A stretch of DNA of 64,000 nucleotides from JAHQVI01 sp963749875 (GTDB lineage Bacteria > Pseudomonadota > Alphaproteobacteria > Rhizobiales > Rhodomicrobiaceae), in the NCBI GenBank assembly GCA_963749875.1, contig CAVVOX010000004.1:248001-312000 (forward strand), given 5' to 3'. The position numbers were made by a program, and so were the translations under genes. Within the stretch, counting starts at the first letter, position 1. Every line of letters begins with the position of its first letter. Positions 1-12,909 of this stretch are shown here, in pieces. The notes under the pieces were generated by a model. The model did not search any database. It saw nothing but the letters and a program-made list of their open reading frames with translations, and was not told the DNA's origin.

Positions 1-24
1 AGCCGTGCCGCGTCTGTCGGCGAT

Positions 25-60
25 GGATTGCCACACTCCCTTCGGTCGTTCGCAATGACG
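25..60. repeat. Short palindromic intergenic repeat
   Basis: An imperfect palindrome with outer arms ATTGC and GCAAT, ending in CAATGACG. It resembles the dispersed repeats of the 'GGATTGC...GCAATGACG' type seen between genes in many alphaproteobacteria. It lies before the first gene, and the rest of 1-289 shows no convincing gene. The family name is from memory; copy number in the genome is unknown. Confidence 0.5.
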
Positions 61-289
61 GCCGCAGGGCTTCGGCGAGATTTGCAGTGATCGCGCGTTA
101 GGAAGGCGCATGCGAAATGAAAATGGCAGCCCTGGGCCGCCATTTTTCTGAGATCGGTCGGCGCGCACCGGCTCCCTTATGGCGGCGCTTGTGGCTAACC
201 CGGCCTCCGCCGTCAGCCCTGCTTGACAATGGCAGAGCGAAGCATTGCGATGGAGGGATCGGGACGAATCGCTGCTGGCGCGACCGCTT

Positions 290-1381
290 ATGCCCTCATA
301 CCTGCCCATTAAGCGATGGATGGACGCGACCGAGAAGGTCCGCACGGCTAAGCGTCTGTTGGCGCTGCGTCAGAAATTGCGGTCCGAAGTGACGGAGCGC
401 GCCGGCCGTAACTCGCTGCTGATCGCAACCTGGAATCTTCGCGATTTCGATTCGAACCGCTTCGGGCACGGGCCGCGTCTGCGCGAGTCCTTCTACTATA
501 TCGCTGAAATCATCTCCGCCTTCGACCTGGTCGCTCTCCAGGAGGTCAACCGGAACCTCGATGCGCTTGAGGCGCTGTTGGCGATCCTCGGTCCGGAATG
601 GGACTATATCACCACCGACGCGATCGAAAGCGCGACCGGTTCCGAGGAACGGATCGCATTCGTCTTCCGGCAATCGCGGCTGATGTTCCGAAAGATCGCC
701 GGCGAAATCGTGCTTCCCGGCGGGCAGAGCACGGCGCCCCGCGGCGGGATGACGGAAGGGAACGAAACGGCCGAGCTGGCATTCCAGCGGGCGCCGTTTC
801 TCGCCGCTTTTCAGGCGGCCGGCGGTTTCAATTTCAATCTCTGCGCCCTGCATTTGCGTTATGACGGTCTGAAATCGCAACAGCTCGAACGGCACATCGC
901 GCGGCTGGAGACGATTGGCCGTTTCCTGAAGGACCGGCAGGACCGCGAGCGTGAGGACTACATTCTCCTTGGCGATTTCGGCGTCGGCGCGCCCTCCGAC
1001 TTGTTTTCGCGCGTTCTCGAACGGTATGGATTCGATGTGCCGGAGGCTTTGACGCGCCGCCGCGCCAGCCTCGATCCTCAGCATTATTACGATCAAATCG
1101 CATTCCGCTTCGTCGAGGACCGGCTGGAGCTTGCCGGCAGCGGCGCCTTTCGTCCTTTCGACGCCGTGTTCCGCGACAATGAGGAGGACTTCGCGGCCTA
1201 TCACGACCTCATGCCCGCGGAAAAGGCGGCCGATCTGTGGAATGGCGGGCCGCAGGGTTATTATGCAAGCCAATGGCGAACCTGGCAGATCTCAGATCAC
1301 CTGCTTCTCTGGGTCGCGCTCAAGGTTGATTTTTCCGACCACTTCCTCGAGTCGATACGAAAGGTCGGCGCCCCGCACTGA
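290..1381 (+). CDS. Endonuclease/exonuclease/phosphatase family protein
   Basis: A 363-residue protein of the metal-dependent EEP fold (DNase I/exonuclease III-like). Visible motifs in order: ATWNLRDF near residue 47 (metal-site Asn), ALQEV near 83 (metal-binding Glu), ALHLRYDG in the middle, LLGDFGV where the family usually has GDFN, and SDHLLLWV near the C-terminus (catalytic Asp-His). No signal peptide or membrane segment is seen, so it is probably cytoplasmic; the substrate (nucleic acid or phosphoester) cannot be told. I chose the ATG at 290 because MPSYLPIKRW fits the usual N-terminus; an in-frame ATG at 245 would add 15 odd residues. No clear ribosome-binding site precedes either. The Asn-to-Gly change in the GDFN motif is a mild oddity. 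It stands alone, converging on the M23 peptidase gene. Confidence 0.8.
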   Translation: MPSYLPIKRWMDATEKVRTAKRLLALRQKLRSEVTERAGRNSLLIATWNLRDFDSNRFGHGPRLRESFYYIAEIISAFDLVALQEVNRNLDALEALLAILGPEWDYITTDAIESATGSEERIAFVFRQSRLMFRKIAGEIVLPGGQSTAPRGGMTEGNETAELAFQRAPFLAAFQAAGGFNFNLCALHLRYDGLKSQQLERHIARLETIGRFLKDRQDREREDYILLGDFGVGAPSDLFSRVLERYGFDVPEALTRRRASLDPQHYYDQIAFRFVEDRLELAGSGAFRPFDAVFRDNEEDFAAYHDLMPAEKAADLWNGGPQGYYASQWRTWQISDHLLLWVALKVDFSDHFLESIRKVGAPH

Positions 1382-1443
1382 CAATTCATCGTCACGGCTC
1401 GGCCCCGGAATTTCAGGCCAAGCTGCCGTCTCGGTGCCCGTGA

Positions 1444-3477
1444 CTATTCGTCGATCGCCGCAATCCGCGTCTTCACGGGCGCGCGATGCATCAGCTCGTC
1501 GATCCGCTGCAACTCTTTTCTGAATTCGGCAAGGAGACGTCCGTTGAGCTTGCGGCTGCGCGGGACGTGGATCTTGAGCGGGTTCGTGAAGCGGTTATTG
1601 ATCAGCACCTCATAGTGAAGGTGCGGGCCGGTCGACAGGCCTGTCGTGCCGACATAGCCGATCAGCTCGCCCTGCCGGACCTTCACGCCTTTCTTTATAT
1701 TTGGCGCGATGCGCTTCATATGGCTGTACGCGGTCTTGTAGCCATTGCCGTGCCGGATGCGGACATAATTGCCATTGCCGCCGTGGCGCCCCGCGACCTC
1801 AACCGTTCCGTTTCCTGCAGCCATGATTGGCGTTCCCCTCGGCGCGGCCCAATCGGTGCCCGTGTGCATCTTCCGTATGCCGAGCAACGGATGACGCCGG
1901 TAGCCGAAGCCGGAGGTGAACCGGCCTGATTTGATAGGCTTGCGCATGAGGAACTTGCGCGAATTCGACCCTTCCGGGTTATAAAAGTCGACGACCCCAT
2001 CGGGCGTGCGGAAACGGTAATATTTCATCGTCTCCTCGCCGACCTTCATTCCGACGTAAAGCAACTCGCCCGGCTCTTCCGAGCCGTCCTCGGCATGCTT
2101 CACATCGAAGAACAGCTCGAAACTGTCGCCCGGGCGAACGCGCTGCTTGTAGTCGACATCATAGCTGAAGACGCGCAATAAGCTCGTCGTGATGTCCCGA
2201 TCGATATGCTGCGCCAGCGCCGCACTGTAGATGCTTGTGTAAAGCGTTGCGCGTTCAGCCTCGCCTGTTTCGGCGTCCGCGGATTTCGTGATCCGGATGT
2301 GATCGTCGGAGGTGACATATTCGCCGGCGGCGGTGCGGATGGCTGTGCCCTCCGGCTTCACCCCGCTGAAGATGCTGACGGCGACCGGTTCCTTCGCAGA
2401 TGGGTCGGTCGCGGCAGGAGCCAGCTTCAGGCGCACCTCTTGTCCGGCGCGAAGCTTGAAGCCCTTCGGCGCCGAGGATAAGGCATCGCTGATGGCTTGG
2501 GCCTGCCATGCTTCCGCCCCGGCGTCCGTGAGAATCCCGATGAGCGTGTCCCCGGGATTCACAATGATCGAGCGCAGCTCGTTCTCGTCGAGGGAGTCTT
2601 CTTCCTCGGGAATTTTCTCCAATACCGTAGTGTGGACGAGCGGCGCCCCCCGCTGTTGCTGAATATCGGCAATGGAGTCGTTCGGCTCGATCGCTTCCTG
2701 ATTGCCCTCCGGCAGAAGGGCGGGACGAAGCTGCGCCGCGCTTTCGGCATAGACCGCGTCGGCCTCCGCGACATACCGCTCAACTTCGTTGTCCGCGAGT
2801 TCCTGGTGGTCCTCCTCGGGCAGGAATCCACCGGCAAGCTCAACCATTTTGACGGTCAGAAACGCGTTGTCCGGGGCCTGCTCCGCCTGGTCCGGCTGGT
2901 CGGCTTTCCGGTTTGAGGCGTTCGTCTTGGCGTAAAGATCGAAAGGATTGAAGGGTGGGATTGTGTCGCTACTGTCCGGCTTGACGGTCGAAAGCGTGGC
3001 GGTAATCCGGACATACGGCTTGACGGAGACGAACTCTTTCGCATTGCGCCGTTCGACCACGCTGTCCTGGATGATGTAGCGCGTCGTCAGCCCCTTTGTC
3101 GTGGTCTTGATCTTGTCGGTTTTCTCGCCGGGAAGCGCGACCTTTTCTTCGATCAGATTGCCTGGCGTCTTCGGCTTCAGCGCTGCGAGCGTGGCGCTGC
3201 GAAGCGAGCCCACCATGCCGCTGCCATTTTCGATGTCGGTGGAGGCGTACATCGCAATGCCGATGATGCACAGGCCGGCAGCGCCCACGACGCAGGTCGA
3301 GATGAACCATTTGAGCCTTGAAATGAGGCGTCTGGCCCTTGCATCGCGCATATAGAGGTCAGGCAGCCGCCCTTTCGCCCCGGGAACATAAACCTGCGGC
3401 AGATTGCGCGTACCAGAACTACGGAGAACAGCGCGGCCACGATGATGGCCCGAAAAATAGCTGTTACGATCCAGCAA
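1444..3477 (-). CDS. Membrane-anchored M23 family metallopeptidase
   Basis: A 677-residue zinc peptidase expected to cut peptidoglycan cross-links in the periplasm. A single membrane segment (about residues 57-77, after the RRLISRLKW basic stretch) acts as an anchor. A LysM/OapA-like segment starts near residue 308 (GDTLIGIL), followed by an acidic linker. The C-terminal M23 domain spans about 505-625 with the zinc ligands in HTGTDWAAP (about 535) and HLHYE (about 617). The start is a TTG at 3477 preceded by GGGGGTAA; later in-frame starts (for example before RDARARR, near residue 43) are possible. It diverges from the rRNA operon across a long AT-rich region. Family and location are firm; whether it is a true hydrolase or an amidase activator is not, though both zinc motifs are intact. 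Confidence 0.85.
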   Translation of the reverse strand: MLDRNSYFSGHHRGRAVLRSSGTRNLPQVYVPGAKGRLPDLYMRDARARRLISRLKWFISTCVVGAAGLCIIGIAMYASTDIENGSGMVGSLRSATLAALKPKTPGNLIEEKVALPGEKTDKIKTTTKGLTTRYIIQDSVVERRNAKEFVSVKPYVRITATLSTVKPDSSDTIPPFNPFDLYAKTNASNRKADQPDQAEQAPDNAFLTVKMVELAGGFLPEEDHQELADNEVERYVAEADAVYAESAAQLRPALLPEGNQEAIEPNDSIADIQQQRGAPLVHTTVLEKIPEEEDSLDENELRSIIVNPGDTLIGILTDAGAEAWQAQAISDALSSAPKGFKLRAGQEVRLKLAPAATDPSAKEPVAVSIFSGVKPEGTAIRTAAGEYVTSDDHIRITKSADAETGEAERATLYTSIYSAALAQHIDRDITTSLLRVFSYDVDYKQRVRPGDSFELFFDVKHAEDGSEEPGELLYVGMKVGEETMKYYRFRTPDGVVDFYNPEGSNSRKFLMRKPIKSGRFTSGFGYRRHPLLGIRKMHTGTDWAAPRGTPIMAAGNGTVEVAGRHGGNGNYVRIRHGNGYKTAYSHMKRIAPNIKKGVKVRQGELIGYVGTTGLSTGPHLHYEVLINNRFTNPLKIHVPRSRKLNGRLLAEFRKELQRIDELMHRAPVKTRIAAIDE

Positions 3478-3846
3478 TGTGGTTACCCCCGTCGGCCACC
3501 GGAATAGGCTGTGGCCGTAAGTCTCCTAAGATCCCTTCTTTCGAAATGCTCGATGTTCGTGCTTATTGTCGATGATCTCACCTTGGGACTTTGTTTGGTT
3601 CTTCCACAGCATGTCAACAATGCCGAATACGGATGCGCTGACCGATCGCGACATATTCCGGCGTAAAGCCGAATTCGCATTTCGTCAAAGAAAATCGCAA
3701 AATTATAATTTTTTCAACACGTTAACGGTTTCTTTACCGAATTCGACCAATTTCTCGTCTACCGAGTCATTGACCGTTAATCGGGCCTTATTGTGGCACG
3801 GTTCGGTTCACGTCATTCAACAATAAATAAAGTTCTAAATCAGGTG
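3478..3846. other. AT-rich intergenic region between M23 peptidase and rRNA operon
   Basis: No convincing gene; the short open frames here lack ribosome-binding sites and family resemblance. The stretch 3690-3835 is clearly more AT-rich than its surroundings, as expected for an upstream promoter region. Two near-matches to the CtrA consensus TTAA-N7-TTAA occur at 3722-3736 and 3777-3791, each with one mismatch. Confidence 0.5.
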
Positions 3847-3875
3847 TTGACAGGTGCGATGGTCTGTCCTTACAT
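3847..3875 (+). promoter_or_regulatory. Candidate rRNA operon promoter
   Basis: TTGACA at 3847-3852, a 17-base spacer, then TTACAT at 3870-3875. The match to a housekeeping sigma-70 promoter is good, the position is about 410 bases before 16S, and AT-rich DNA lies directly upstream. Inferred from motif and position only. Confidence 0.6.
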
Positions 3876-4047
3876 AAGGGCCATCGACGACAGCGTCGGG
3901 CGAGAACGGTCGCGCTGTCTCTGATCACCGCCAAAACAGAACTAGACTTAAGGGCTAATGATCCTTATGATCGTAGACCCTCTGACGTCGGGTGTAGGGA
4001 GACAGGTTGTCTTCATGCGGTTTACGTTGGAAGTTTTGCGGTGCTTT

Positions 4048-4060
4048 TGCTCTTTGACAA
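4048..4060 (+). promoter_or_regulatory. rRNA leader boxA antitermination site
   Basis: TGCTCTTTGACAA differs by one base from the E. coli rrn boxA (TGCTCTTTAACAA) and lies in the 16S leader just before the processing stem. BoxA binds NusB/NusE and makes transcription resistant to Rho. Confidence 0.7.
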
Positions 4061-4069
4061 GTGAATATC

Positions 4070-4099
4070 AAGGAAAGAGAAACGTAGGCGGCGGAGTTC
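4070..4099 (+). other. 5' arm of 16S precursor processing stem
   Basis: This 30-base stretch pairs with 5860-5888 downstream of 16S at about 27 positions, with the differences mostly tolerated as G-U. Such stems enclose precursor 16S and are cut by RNase III. Confidence 0.8.
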
Positions 4100-4286
4100 T
4101 GGCTTTCCGCTCTCAAAGCGGATTGACGAGACTTTGGCGGTCCTGCGTTTCGGTCAACACCATGCAAGCGTTCAGCTTCGCGCTGGACGCGTGTAATTGG
4201 CCATATAGGACTCTCATAAATTCCTAGAACAGCAGTGACCACCTGGAAGTTTTCCCTTCCAGGGTGACCAAGATCGAATTCTTTAC

Positions 4287-5778
<1,492 letters not shown>

Positions 5779-5859
5779 GAATTCGACAAACGGCGGAGCT
5801 CATTCCGATCGTTTTGAATTCTCTTGGACAAATACTGCCCGATTTCATCGGGATTTGCG

Positions 5860-5888
5860 GAACCCCGCCGTCTACGTTTCTCTTTCTT
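5860..5888 (+). other. 3' arm of 16S precursor processing stem
   Basis: Complementary to 4070-4099 (see that entry); it lies between 16S and tRNA-Ile. Confidence 0.8.
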
Positions 5889-5932
5889 TACCCTTTGCAT
5901 ATTCGGGTGTGCTGTGGCATGTAACGGACGCC

Positions 5933-6009
<77 letters not shown>

Positions 6010-6039
6010 TCTTGCTTCGATGTGTGAGGTCTGGGATCT

Positions 6040-6115
6040 GGGGCCGTAGCTCAGTTGGGAGAGCGGTAGCTTTGCAAGCTTCAGGTCGTCGGTTCGATCC
6101 CGTCCGGCTCCACCA
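6040..6115 (+). tRNA. tRNA-Ala (TGC anticodon)
   Basis: A 76-base cloverleaf with acceptor arms GGGGCCG and CGGCTCC, anticodon TGC at 6073-6075, GGTTCGATCC T-arm, and encoded CCA. It lies 30 bases after tRNA-Ile. Confidence 0.97.
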
Positions 6116-6287
6116 ACTTTATCTGTCAGTCGTATCCGAATATGCTGGGTATAGAGAACGTATTTGAAAGCTGAACAGGCTTTCTTTATCTGATCTTTAC
6201 ATCGTGAAGAGGGGATATGCCTGAGATCCGTCTCTGAGATCGCCGAATGGCAAGCAACACAACCGCGTTGCTTTTGGGTTTATCTCG

Positions 6288-6347
6288 CATGATCTGGTCT
6301 TTCTAGTTATCAGTGACCGTTTTATAGCGGGCATTGATAATGAGAGT

Positions 6348-6355
<8 letters not shown>
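6288..6355 (+). other. 5' arms of 23S precursor processing stem
   Basis: Two blocks pair with sequence after 23S: 6288-6299 with 9169-9179, and 6328-6355 with 9124-9152 (about 26 of 28 positions plus a bulge). Together they close precursor 23S for RNase III. Confidence 0.8.
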
Positions 6356-9123
<2,768 letters not shown>

Positions 9124-9131
<8 letters not shown>

Positions 9132-9179
9132 GCTCTCATTAATCAATGCCCGTTTGCGGCTTTGAATCGACCAGATCAT
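9124..9179 (+). other. 3' arms of 23S precursor processing stem
   Basis: 9124-9152 and 9169-9179 complement 6328-6355 and 6288-6299, just before 5S rRNA. Confidence 0.8.
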
Positions 9180-9194
9180 TTAGGCGTCTTTTGT

Positions 9195-9309
9195 TTGCCT
9201 GGTGATTATTGCGGAGTGCCCCCACCCGATCCCATCTCGAACTCGGCCGTGAAACACTCCAGCGCCGATGGTACTGCTAAAGCGGGAGAGTAGGTCGTTG
9301 CCAGGCATA
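9195..9309 (+). rRNA. rrf: 5S ribosomal RNA
   Basis: Helix I arms TGCCTGG and CCAGGCA, the CCCGATCCCATCTCGAACTCG block, and GAGAGTAGGTCG near the 3' end. No tRNA-fMet follows, unlike in many rhizobia, and no T-rich terminator hairpin is obvious directly after it. Confidence 0.95.
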
Positions 9310-9479
9310 CAAAGGATGCCATTTCATGCGGAAATCCCCTCTCCATGTCTCTCTTCCACTATCGGACGTTTCTCCGTGCCTAGCGGCTCGTCTGCCGAGA
9401 CGGAGCCGCCCGCCGGCCTCACCGAAGGCCCTCCGCCAGGGAGCTGCGACGTAAGCGATGTTCTCAGGCCACGGCGCGT

Positions 9480-9600
9480 TCAGGGGGCGCTGCGGCATCA
9501 GCCTATGGCATTAGTTCATCGATCTTGCTCATGGGCCAGCCATTGACGAGGCGTATCCGTCCGGCGAAGGCCGCCTTGCTGAGGCAGTAGGATGCAGCTC
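9480..9600 (-). pseudogene. Possible IS66-type transposase C-terminal scrap
   Basis: Read on the minus strand, one frame gives GRIRLVNGWPMSKIDELMP and then stops. This resembles the IDELLPW-type C-terminus of IS66 TnpC transposases, with a TAG where Trp would be expected. No other part of the transposase is next to it. The gap 9310-9480 holds nothing I recognise. Weak call based on one short motif. Confidence 0.3.
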
Positions 9601-9637
9601 TTGTGGTGACGATTGATCATCACTGGAGCTGCGTCCG

Positions 9638-9920
9638 TGCCTATGTCTGGAGACAATTTTCGGTGCCACCATGCGATCGTTGCCGATGTCCGTCGGCGGT
9701 GGAGTGATGAGGAGAAGCAGGCGATTGTCGCCGAGGCCGCATTTCCTGGCGCGAATGTCTCCGCTGTTGCGCGGAGGCACGGGATCAAGCCGAGCCTGTT
9801 GTTCCGTTGGCGGCGCAAGGCGAGAGAAGGCGGTACGGCGCCGAGCAGCGAACGGGCGTTTCTGCCTGTCGCAGTAGCGGTAGCTCCCGAGAAGGCCGAA
9901 ATGCCATTGAGCTATCTCCA
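9638..9920 (+). pseudogene. Truncated IS66-type tnpA (OrfA)
   Basis: Encodes a helix-turn-helix segment RRRWSDEEKQAIVAEAA followed by VARRHGIKPSLLFRWRR, typical of IS66-family TnpA (also related to IS3 OrfA). The reading frame runs from an ATG at 9613 or 9640 for roughly 100 residues and is then interrupted at 9921 by the end of the IS256 element, so the normal C-terminus is gone. The missing part is not found on the far side of the IS256 copy, implying further deletion. Just upstream, 9592-9637 forms an imperfect hairpin (GCAGCTC...GAGCTGC) that may be a remnant terminal structure. Confidence 0.6.
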
Positions 9921-11312
9921 AATCTTGGTGACGGCCTGATGGATCAGGCGGCGGCGGTTTGGGCTTGATGCTGGCCGTCTGCGGCAACCTCAAGTCCATC
10001 TGAGAATTTCACACCCCGAATGATTTTTGGCAACTGCGCCGGCCCATTTAGCCGGCGCCAGGTTTTCTGGGCGCCATCGACAAGCTTGAAGACCATGGCC
10101 AGTGCCGTCTTGTTTGACAGGCAGCCCTTCGCCCGAACGGTTCGGTGACGGACGGTCGCGAACGTACTTTCTATGGGGTTCGTGGTGCGCAGATGGACCC
10201 AATGCTCGGCGGGAAAGTCATAGAAAGCGAGCAGCGGATCGCGATCCTTGGCGAGGCATGTCGCAGCCTTCTCGTACTTCAAAGTGTACGTTTCGATGAA
10301 GGCATCGAACGCAGTTTCGGCATCGCTTTTTGTTTCCGCCATCCAGATTTCTTGGCACAGCCGCTTGGCTTTTGGCTGCTGGCTCTTCGGTAGCTTGTTC
10401 AGAACGTTGGCGGTCTTATGAACCCAACAGCGCTGTTCGCGGCATTGCGGCCAGATCTCACCAAGTGCCTTCCAGAACCCGAGACCGCCGTCGGCAACCG
10501 CGAGCTTCGGCGGGATGACAAGGCCGCGCCGCTTGAGATCGAGCAGAAGTTCGCGCCAGTCATGTGCGCTTTCACGGACGCCGTCGGTGAAGCCGACAAG
10601 CTCCTTCCTGCCCTCGGGCGTCGCCCCGATGATCACGAGAATGCATTGCTTCTCGTCCTCAAGCCGCGCTTGCAGATAAATACCATCCGCCCAGACATAG
10701 ACATAGCGGCGTGCCGAAAGGTCGCGCTTCCGCCAACGCGCGTGCTCGTCCGACCAGGTCTCCTTCAGCCGCCCGATGGTCGAAGCCGAAAGGCCAGGCG
10801 CATCCGGCCCAAGCAAGGCGGCTAACGCCTCGGCAAAATCGCCAGTCGAGATGCCCTTGAGGTAGAGGATCGGCAGTAGCACTTCGAGGCTCTTGGTGCG
10901 CCGGGCATAAGGTGGCAGGATCGCCGACGTAAACCGGACGCGGCTTACTTCGTCACCGCCAGCCGTACCCCGATCTCGCACGCGCGGCTGGCGCACGGCA
11001 ACCGGCCCGATGCCGGTCATGATCTCGCGCTCCGGCAGATGGCCATGGCGAACGACGCGCTGATGGCCGTCTTCGGTCTTGAGATCCTCATGCTTGCCCA
11101 GGAAGGCCGCAACTTCGGCTTCGACTGCCTGGGCGAGCAATGTTCGCGCGCCTTGGCGCAGCACATCGGTGAGAGGATCTGAAAAGCTTCCTGGCTGAAC
11201 CAGCTTGGTGACGTTATCCTGGGACACGGCGTATCGCTCCTTCGGTGGAGAAGTGGAGGCATTGAACACCCCCATGATACGCCGCCTTCACACAATCATC
11301 CCGTCACCAAGA
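9921..11312 (-). mobile_element. IS256-family insertion sequence
   Basis: About 1.39 kb bounded by perfect 14-base inverted repeats, AATCTTGGTGACGG at 9921-9934 and its complement at 11299-11312, enclosing a single intact transposase gene. The flanks do not show a clean 8-9 base target duplication, so one side may have been rearranged after insertion. It interrupts the IS66 tnpA fragment on its left. Confidence 0.9.
9944..11275 (-). CDS. IS256 family (Mutator-type) transposase
   Basis: A full-length 443-residue DDE transposase. The catalytic residues are visible as Asp in WADGIYL, Asp in AVADGGLGF and Glu in TNPIESTF; the C/H-containing QRCWVHKTANVLNKLP segment between them is typical of the family. 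It sits between matching inverted repeats and looks intact, so the element may still be able to move. The start at 11275 gives MGVFNAS; an in-frame GTG before SQDNVTKLV is an alternative. Confidence 0.95.
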   Translation of the reverse strand: MGVFNASTSPPKERYAVSQDNVTKLVQPGSFSDPLTDVLRQGARTLLAQAVEAEVAAFLGKHEDLKTEDGHQRVVRHGHLPEREIMTGIGPVAVRQPRVRDRGTAGGDEVSRVRFTSAILPPYARRTKSLEVLLPILYLKGISTGDFAEALAALLGPDAPGLSASTIGRLKETWSDEHARWRKRDLSARRYVYVWADGIYLQARLEDEKQCILVIIGATPEGRKELVGFTDGVRESAHDWRELLLDLKRRGLVIPPKLAVADGGLGFWKALGEIWPQCREQRCWVHKTANVLNKLPKSQQPKAKRLCQEIWMAETKSDAETAFDAFIETYTLKYEKAATCLAKDRDPLLAFYDFPAEHWVHLRTTNPIESTFATVRHRTVRAKGCLSNKTALAMVFKLVDGAQKTWRRLNGPAQLPKIIRGVKFSDGLEVAADGQHQAQTAAA

Positions 11313-11347
11313 TTCACGCATATCTCGACGCACCGACGCCCGCACAC

Positions 11348-11400
11348 AAATCAACCCTCGTTCAAGTGGCCTCACTTGGACGCGGACAGTCGCGCTCGCA
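11348..11400. repeat. Partial unit-A palindromic repeat
   Basis: Begins ATCAACCCTCGTTCAAGTG, continues with CACTTGGACG, then passes into GCGGACAGTCGCGC. It appears to be a degenerate hybrid of the unit A and unit B repeats found elsewhere in the window. Confidence 0.6.
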
Positions 11401-11492
11401 TCAGGACGTCACGAGGTCCCGAACGGAAAGCTGGAATCTCTTAAGGATCGATGGATCGGGCGCGGCGCGGTATATCCGGATCGCTGGCGGCT

Positions 11493-12164
11493 TTACTCAT
11501 AAACGAGCCGGTAGCCGAGATAGCGCTGGGAATCGATCGGGTCGTAGCCGAGCCGATGTTTCAGCCGCTTGCGCAGCTTGCTGATATGGCTTTCGACGAC
11601 ATTTTCATCGATGTCTTCGCCAAACAGACCGTAAACAAAGTTGAAAATCTGGCTCTTGGTTACTCGCCGCCCGCGATTGTTTACGAGGTATTCGAGAATA
11701 CGCCGCTCGCGGCGCGGCAACGGCAGCACTGCATCCTTCACCTCGGGATCGCGCCCATCGGCAAATACCCGAATATCGCCGACGAGTTTGCCTTTTTCCT
11801 CGCCTTTCATCCGGCGTTGAATGGCTTTGATCCGAGCCAGGATCTCCCGCACGTGAACAGGCTTGCGGACAACGTCATCCGCGCCCGCCTCGAAGAGATC
11901 CAGCGTTTCATCGAGACATTTCTGATCGTTCAGGGCGATAACCGCAGCGCTGCTCCGGTCACGGATAATCCTGGGAAGATGACGGCGGTCGGCGCAGTCT
12001 CCGATCAGGAAGGCTTCGACGGCATTGATGTCCGGATCGGAGACGGTCTTCACCCAATTGCCGAAATCCGCCGCACAAAAGCCCGTCGCCGATACCCCCT
12101 CGCGATCGAACCACGCCGTATAACCCTGTTTCACGGTGTCACGCTCGTCGACGATGACAATCAT
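11493..12164 (-). CDS. ftcR: FtcR-type flagellar transcriptional regulator
   Basis: A 223-residue OmpR-type response regulator. The N-terminal receiver-like domain begins MIVIVDERDTVKQGY and contains AVEAFLIGDC where canonical receivers have the phosphorylated Asp region; VRKPVHVREIL carries the conserved Lys-Pro. The C-terminal winged helix includes LPLPRRERRILEYL, NNRGRRVTKSQIFN and ENVVESHISKLRKRLK. These blocks agree closely with Brucella/Sinorhizobium FtcR, which activates flagellar genes. No flagellar gene lies nearby; here it is boxed in by insertion sequences, with IS256 after its 3' side and an IS630 remnant before its 5' side. The acidic pocket is atypical, so phosphorylation-independent control is likely, as suggested for FtcR. 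The assignment rests on remembered similarity. Confidence 0.8.
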   Translation of the reverse strand: MIVIVDERDTVKQGYTAWFDREGVSATGFCAADFGNWVKTVSDPDINAVEAFLIGDCADRRHLPRIIRDRSSAAVIALNDQKCLDETLDLFEAGADDVVRKPVHVREILARIKAIQRRMKGEEKGKLVGDIRVFADGRDPEVKDAVLPLPRRERRILEYLVNNRGRRVTKSQIFNFVYGLFGEDIDENVVESHISKLRKRLKHRLGYDPIDSQRYLGYRLVYE

Positions 12165-12423
12165 GAAACGACCCCCAAATCATTATGAGCATTCTCCCAT
12201 AACCGCGTAGCCGCTGGAGACTCGGTGGTCAACTGATGGTTGATAAATATTTAAAAGCATCTATTTTGGGTTGCGGAAACGTCTTGGGAAATCTCAAAGC
12301 CGCGGCTAGCCAAGCGTCGAGCCCGAACGTCCCGCCAGGCCGCCGCCATATCTTCCGAGCGCCGCTTAATCATTTCGCTCAAAATCGGCGGTTACCCGAA
12401 CAGTCCTGGCGGGAGGGCCCCTA
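12165..12423. other. Intergenic region upstream of ftcR
   Basis: No gene seen. It should hold the ftcR promoter, but I do not recognise a clear sigma-70 motif. It ends in CTAG at 12420-12423, where the IS630 remnant begins. Confidence 0.4.
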
Positions 12424-12835
12424 GTGCACTGACTCATTCAGAAGGTGCAGCGAGTGGTCGAAGCTTCTGGAAGATCTGATCGGCAGTTTTGGTCCAAACG
12501 AAGGGCTGGGGGTGGCGGTTGTGGTCCAGGATATAGCGTCGGATGGCGTCTTCCAGTTCGGCGACCGATCTGAAGACGCCGCGCCGGATGCGTCTTCGAG
12601 TGACAGCTGAAAAGAAGCTCTCGACGGCATTGAGCCAGGACGCCGATGTCGGGGTAAAGTGGAACACCCAGCGCGGATGGTTGACCAGCCACCTCCAGCA
12701 CCGGCAATCGATCGGCAGAATGAAGAATGATCCGCGCACGCTCTTCAGCGGAGACAATGATGCTGACACTCTGAGCCATGACCCATGCATCGCATGCTTC
12801 GCCAGCATTGTGAATCTCATGTTTGCGTCAGTGCG
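12424..12835 (-). mobile_element. Internally deleted IS630-family element
   Basis: Both ends remain: TGCACTGACTCATTC at the left and the complement of GCACTGACGCAAAC at the right, and CTAG sits outside each end (12420-12423 and 12836-12839). The interior is only about 410 bases against roughly 1.1 kb for a full element. On the minus strand the transposase N-terminus (MAQSVSIIVSAEERARI, from 12779) is joined out of frame to the C-terminal catalytic end, so the middle is deleted. It resembles a MITE in the making. Confidence 0.75.
12434..12690 (-). pseudogene. IS630 transposase C-terminal fragment
   Basis: Translates to HPRWVFHFTPTSASWLNAVE followed by SFFSAVTRRRIRRGVFRS and HPQPFVWTKTADQIFQK, the C-terminal part of the DDE domain of IS630 transposases, including the catalytic Glu in NAVE. 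The upstream part of the open frame is not transposase, so it cannot be functional. Confidence 0.8.
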
Positions 12836-12909
12836 CTAGGGCCCGTGGACAATCAAGGGATTCACATTTTCCTCGAACAGTGATTCAAACTTCCTTTTGG
12901 GAGGTTTGC

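Noticed and set aside
3566..3826. 86-codon open frame upstream of the rRNA operon
   Set aside because: Lies in the AT-rich rRNA promoter region, has no ribosome-binding site and resembles no family.
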